Below are positions 5,168-8,267 of a DNA stretch of 8,267 nucleotides, piece after piece. The position numbers and the translations under genes were made by a program. This stretch comes from Prevotella sp. (GTDB taxonomy: Bacteria; Bacteroidota; Bacteroidia; Bacteroidales; Bacteroidaceae): contig JAJPZD010000167.1 in assembly GCA_021204605.1 (NCBI GenBank), forward strand, positions 1-8,267, read 5' to 3'. How positions within the stretch are numbered: position 1 is the stretch's first letter; each line of letters starts with the position of its first letter. The notes beneath the pieces were generated by a model. The model was given only the letters and a program-made list of their open reading frames with translations, did no database searches and was not told where the DNA came from.

Positions 5168-7063
5168 ATGGAATCTTTGAAGCATGAATGTGGCGTCGCA
5201 ATGGTGAGACTGCTCAAACCGTTGCAATACTATCAACGCAAATACGGAACATGGATGTTTGGGCTCAACAAACTCTATCTGATGATGGAGAAAGAGCATA
5301 ACAGGGGACAAGAAGGCGCCGGAATGGCCTGCGTCAACCTTGATGCACTTCCTGGCTCGGAGTTTATGTTTCGTGAGCGTGCCGAAGGCTCCAATGCCAT
5401 AAAAGAGATCTTCGGTAACGTACAGAAAAAATTCAGAGAACTGACCCCTGAACAACTGTCGAATGTGGAATATGCCAAATACAACCTGCCATTCGCCGGA
5501 GAGCTTTATATGGGGCATCTACGTTATTCAACCACTGGCAAGAGCGGCCTTTCGTATGTCCATCCTTTCTTGCGCCGCAACAACTGGAGAGCTAAAAACC
5601 TCTGCCTTTGCGGTAATTTCAACATGACGAATATCGATGAGATTTTTGACAAGATTATACGCCAGGGCCAGACACCAAGAATATACAGTGATAGTTTCAT
5701 AACCCTCGAACTGATGGGGCACCGTCTTGACCGTGAGGTGGAGCGCAATTACAATGATGCAATCAACAAGGGCTTGAGAAACCAAGACATCACACATTAT
5801 ATCGAGGACAACATAAGGGTGGAAAATGTGCTCAAAACTACCATGACCGACTTTGACGGCGGCTATGTGATGTGTGGAATCACAGGCAGCGGCGAGATGT
5901 TCTCTATGCGTGACCCTTGGGGCATTCGTCCTGCCTTCTACTATAAGAACGATGAAATAGTGGCCCTTGCTAGTGAGCGGCCAGTGTTGCAGACAACATT
6001 CGATTTGGAATGTGATGACATTAAGGAGCTCGACCCTGGTTGTGCGCTTATCGTAAACCGCCATGGCAACTGTACCGTATCGAGGATTTTAGACCAGAAA
6101 GGCGACTGCAAATGCTCATTCGAACGCATATATTTCAGCCGCGGGTCTGACAGAGACATCTACAAGGAGAGAAAGAAACTTGGCGAGCAACTCACACCGA
6201 CTATATTAAAGTCTGTTGACTACGATACCGAGCATACTGTGTTCTCGTTCATCCCGAACACTGCGGAAGTGGCATTCTATGGCATGCTCGGCGGTTTCAA
6301 GCGATACATCAACGAGAAGAAGATAGAGTTCATCCGCAACATGGACCACGTGCCGACATACGAGGAGCTCAGCAAGATAATGCACCAGTATGTGCGTAGT
6401 GAGAAGATAGCCTGGAAAGACATAAAACTGCGCACCTTCATCACGGAGGGAGCATCCCGCAACGACCTCGCCTCACATGTGTATGACGTAACCTATGAGT
6501 CTCTCGTGCCGTTTGAGGATAATCTCGTGATAATCGATGACAGTATTGTACGAGGCACGACATTGAAGGAAAGCATCCTGAAAATCCTCGACAGGTTGCA
6601 CCCTAAGAAAATAGTGATAGTAAGCAGTTCTCCGCAAATACGCTACCCCGACTATTATGGTATTGACATGCCGAGTCTTGAGGAGTTCTGTGTTTTCCGC
6701 GCCACCATCGAACTGTTGAAAGAGCGTGGTATGTACCATGTCATCGATGACACATACAATAAGTGCAAGGAGGAGATAAAGAAGCCCAAAGACGAAATGG
6801 TCAACTGCGTGCGTGACATCTACAAACCTTTCACCGTAGAGGAAATCAACAGGAAAATCGTGGAGGTTCTCCGACCGGTAGGGATGAAAACACCTGTTGA
6901 CATCGTATATCAATCGATTGAGGGCCTGCACGAGGCAATCCCCGACCATAAGGGCGACTGGTATTTCACAGGGATATACCCCACGCCAGGGGGCATGAAA
7001 CTCGTGAACCAGGCCTTTATCCACTATGTTGAGAATGTTTACAAATATGAGCAGAAATTCTGA
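5168..7063 (+). CDS. purF: Long-form amidophosphoribosyltransferase (PurF-like)
   Basis: PurF makes phosphoribosylamine from PRPP and glutamine, the first committed purine step. The 631-residue product has an Ntn glutaminase domain after a seven-residue propeptide MESLKHE, giving Cys8 as nucleophile after cleavage. It shows HNRGQEGAG (44-52), GHLRYST (116-122), D175, FDGGY (229-233) and RDPWGIRP (248-255). The phosphoribosyltransferase half has CSFERIYF (316-323), YKERKKLGEQL (332-342), the PRPP loop VIIDDSIVRGTT (454-465), SSPQIRYPDYYGIDMP (487-502) and FTGIYPT (600-606). Typical PurF is about 450-510 residues; the extra length is spread over several insertions. Oddities: the usual Asn-Gly of the oxyanion hole reads N150-F151; ARPDS reads SRGSD; the basic VRxKLN loop before the PRPP motif is absent; and Cys ligands expected for an Fe-S cluster (PCFYGID, CLACFTG) are replaced, so no cluster is predicted. 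ATG 5168 is chosen for its short propeptide; AGGA lies one base upstream, unusually close. It lies between glmS and carA. Family is certain, exact activity less so. Confidence 0.88.
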   Translation: MESLKHECGVAMVRLLKPLQYYQRKYGTWMFGLNKLYLMMEKEHNRGQEGAGMACVNLDALPGSEFMFRERAEGSNAIKEIFGNVQKKFRELTPEQLSNVEYAKYNLPFAGELYMGHLRYSTTGKSGLSYVHPFLRRNNWRAKNLCLCGNFNMTNIDEIFDKIIRQGQTPRIYSDSFITLELMGHRLDREVERNYNDAINKGLRNQDITHYIEDNIRVENVLKTTMTDFDGGYVMCGITGSGEMFSMRDPWGIRPAFYYKNDEIVALASERPVLQTTFDLECDDIKELDPGCALIVNRHGNCTVSRILDQKGDCKCSFERIYFSRGSDRDIYKERKKLGEQLTPTILKSVDYDTEHTVFSFIPNTAEVAFYGMLGGFKRYINEKKIEFIRNMDHVPTYEELSKIMHQYVRSEKIAWKDIKLRTFITEGASRNDLASHVYDVTYESLVPFEDNLVIIDDSIVRGTTLKESILKILDRLHPKKIVIVSSSPQIRYPDYYGIDMPSLEEFCVFRATIELLKERGMYHVIDDTYNKCKEEIKKPKDEMVNCVRDIYKPFTVEEINRKIVEVLRPVGMKTPVDIVYQSIEGLHEAIPDHKGDWYFTGIYPTPGGMKLVNQAFIHYVENVYKYEQKF

Positions 7064-7077
7064 TTGAAAAGAAAGCA

Positions 7078-7105
7078 AAAGGCAAGGTTCCCTCCTTGTG
7101 CCTTT
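7078..7105 (+). promoter_or_regulatory. Bulged hairpin in the purF-carA spacer
   Basis: AAAGGCAAGG (7078-7087) pairs with CCTTGTGCCTTT (7094-7105): ten pairs with a two-base bulge on the 3' side and a six-base loop TTCCCT. It starts 15 bases after the purF stop and ends 12 bases before the carA Shine-Dalgarno site. The bases after it (CTTAAATA) are not a convincing T-tract, so it looks more like a processing, stability or attenuator-type element than a full terminator. No promoter motif is seen in the spacer. Confidence 0.5.
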
Positions 7106-7116
7106 CTTAAATATAT

Positions 7117-7121
7117 AAGGA
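7117..7121 (+). promoter_or_regulatory. Ribosome binding site fixing the carA start
   Basis: AAGGA lies five bases before ATG 7127. It supports a start at MRNVTLLLEDG, where CarA homology begins, over an upstream in-frame TTG at 7064 whose 21 extra residues would run through the hairpin. Confidence 0.75.
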
Positions 7122-7126
7122 CAGAT

Positions 7127-8200
7127 ATGAGAAATGTAACTTTATTGTTGGAAGACGGAACGAAATTTCATGGCAGGTCATTCGGCTATGACTGCCCTGT
7201 CGCTGGCGAGGTTGTCTTTAACACTGCGATGATGGGATATCCAGAAAGTCTCACCGACCCATCGTATGCCGGTCAGTTGATGACACTGACTTACCCTCTT
7301 GTGGGCAACTATGGCGTCCCTCCATTTTCGGTAGAGCCAAACGGCATCGCCACGTTTATGGAAAGCGACAGGATATATGCGTCGGCGATTATTGTGGCTG
7401 ATTACAGTGAGGAATACAATCATTGGAATGCGGTTGAAAGCTTGGCTGACTGGCTGAAACGAGAGCATGTGCCAGGCATTACGGGTATCGACACACGAGA
7501 GCTTACCAAACTGCTTCGTGAGCATGGAGTTATGATGGGCAAGATACTTTTTGATGATGAGCCCGACAACATCCCTACCGCCAATTACGCCGGTGTTAAC
7601 TTTGTGGATATGGTGAGCTGCAAGGAGATAATCCATTACAATGAAGGTGCAGGCAAAAAAGTGGTTCTCGTGGATTGCGGCGTGAAGAACAATATCATTC
7701 GCTGCCTTATAAACCGTAATATAGAGGTGATACGGGTGCCGTGGAATTACGACTATACCTCAATGGACTTTGATGGGTTGTTCCTTGCCAACGGCCCTGG
7801 CGACCCGGACATGATAGAGGATGCCGTGAACATCATACGCAAGCAGATGAATTTATCCACAAAACCGATTTGTGGTATCTGCATGGGCAACCAGTTGTTG
7901 GCAAAAGCCGGCGGCGCGAAGATATACAAACTGAAATACGGTCATCGTTCCCACAATCAGCCCGTGCGCATGGTGGGAACAGACAACTGCTATGTAACCA
8001 GTCAAAATCACGGTTATGCCGTTGATAGTCTGACCCTGGACAAAGACTGGCAGGAACTGTTCGTGAATATGAACGACGGCAGTAACGAGGGCATCAGACA
8101 CAAGACTAACCCTTGGTTCTCCAGTCAGTTCCACCCAGAGGCATGTTCTGGCCCTGTTGACACAGAATTTATGTTTGACAGATTTGTCGGACTCTTGTAA
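7127..8200 (+). CDS. carA: Carbamoyl-phosphate synthase small (glutaminase) subunit
   Basis: CarA hydrolyses glutamine and channels ammonia to CarB, which makes carbamoyl phosphate for pyrimidine and arginine synthesis. From ATG 7127 the product is 357 residues, slightly shorter than the E. coli subunit but normal. The N-terminal CPSase small-chain domain (about 1-135) has LLLEDGTKFHGRSFG, GEVVFNTAMMGYPESLTDPSY (27-47) and GITGIDTRELTKLLREHG (117-134). The class I glutaminase domain (about 178-355) has LANGPGDP (220-227), the nucleophile elbow PICGICMGNQLLA (247-259, Cys252), GHRSHNQPV (272-280), TSQNHGYAVD (291-300) and FHPEA (335-339, with His336 and Glu338 completing the triad). The elbow reads GNQ where most CarA proteins have GHQ; that residue is not part of the triad, so activity is expected. 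It follows purF by 63 bases and is followed by the probable carB start after 47 bases. Confidence 0.96.
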   Translation: MRNVTLLLEDGTKFHGRSFGYDCPVAGEVVFNTAMMGYPESLTDPSYAGQLMTLTYPLVGNYGVPPFSVEPNGIATFMESDRIYASAIIVADYSEEYNHWNAVESLADWLKREHVPGITGIDTRELTKLLREHGVMMGKILFDDEPDNIPTANYAGVNFVDMVSCKEIIHYNEGAGKKVVLVDCGVKNNIIRCLINRNIEVIRVPWNYDYTSMDFDGLFLANGPGDPDMIEDAVNIIRKQMNLSTKPICGICMGNQLLAKAGGAKIYKLKYGHRSHNQPVRMVGTDNCYVTSQNHGYAVDSLTLDKDWQELFVNMNDGSNEGIRHKTNPWFSSQFHPEACSGPVDTEFMFDRFVGLL

Positions 8201-8236
8201 TAATTTTTCTTTATAAGCGTAGGTTAACGGATATAC

Positions 8237-8242
8237 AAAGGA
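8237..8242 (+). promoter_or_regulatory. Ribosome binding site of the downstream gene (probable carB)
   Basis: AAAGGA lies five bases before ATG 8248, the best-placed Shine-Dalgarno site in the 47-base spacer after carA. No terminator hairpin or TAnnTTTG promoter is visible in 8201-8247, which favours read-through from carA. Confidence 0.6.
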
Positions 8243-8247
8243 AAAAG

Positions 8248-8267
8248 ATGAAAAACAATGATATAAA
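8248..8267 (+). CDS. carB: Start of probable carbamoyl-phosphate synthase large subunit (only six codons visible)
   Basis: The window ends after ATG and five more codons plus two bases (MKNNDI, then a partial Lys codon). A good ribosome binding site precedes it. The name rests on position directly after carA and on the short, Lys/Asn-rich start that CarB proteins often have; no diagnostic CarB motif is inside the window. It could be another gene. Confidence 0.5.

Noticed and set aside
5528..6064. Minus-strand open frame of 178 codons inside purF
   Set aside because: It is antisense to conserved PurF motifs such as RDPWGIRP and has no recognisable protein features; codon bias of the true gene explains it.
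6473..7078. Minus-strand open frame of 201 codons over the 3' half of purF
   Set aside because: It is antisense to the PRPP-binding motif region and the conserved C-terminus; no promoter or ribosome site supports it.
7064..7126. TTG start directly after the purF stop, adding 21 residues to CarA
   Set aside because: The extra residues do not match CarA and run through a hairpin; ATG 7127 has AAGGA at good spacing and starts where homology begins.

Overview
The window looks like chromosomal DNA from a Bacteroidota member, most likely Bacteroidales (a Bacteroides/Prevotella-type genome). Three lines of sequence evidence agree. The promoter-like motifs fit the Bacteroidota pattern TTTG-N20-TAnnTTTG. 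Intergenic leaders are A/T-rich with few Shine-Dalgarno sites. The proteins carry features I associate with this phylum: a long-form PurF, a CarA with GICMGNQ instead of GICLGHQ, and a Wza-type lipoprotein of about 265 residues. I see no tRNA, rRNA, CRISPR array, insertion sequence or phage gene.

Layout. Bases 1-1261 hold a minus-strand pair: an HD-domain hydrolase (614-1261), then a secreted cyclophilin-type peptidyl-prolyl isomerase (572 down to the window edge, 3' end missing). A short region (1262-1390) separates this pair from plus-strand menA (1391-2305), the membrane prenyltransferase of menaquinone synthesis. The two divergent promoters appear to interlock on one imperfect palindrome. 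A second promoter at 2347-2378 precedes a plus-strand run: a Wza-family polysaccharide export lipoprotein (2423-3220), glmS (3232-5076), a PurF-like amidophosphoribosyltransferase (5168-7063), carA (7127-8200) and the first codons of what is probably carB (from 8248).

How the genes work together. The last four genes form a glutamine-spending block: GlmS makes glucosamine-6-phosphate, PurF starts purine synthesis, and CarA/CarB make carbamoyl phosphate for pyrimidines and arginine. Three of these products carry their own glutaminase domain: Ntn type in GlmS and PurF, and the class I (triad) type in CarA. The export lipoprotein sits 11 bases upstream of glmS, which supplies the amino-sugar precursor for envelope polysaccharides, so co-expression is plausible. 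There is no obvious terminator between these genes, but two spacers (glmS-purF and purF-carA) contain inverted repeats that could tune downstream expression.

No stretch longer than 300 bases lacks a gene. I did not find a clearly new multi-gene system. The most unusual items are the divergent PurF-like enzyme, which lacks several canonical motifs, and the shared divergent promoter between the HD gene and menA.
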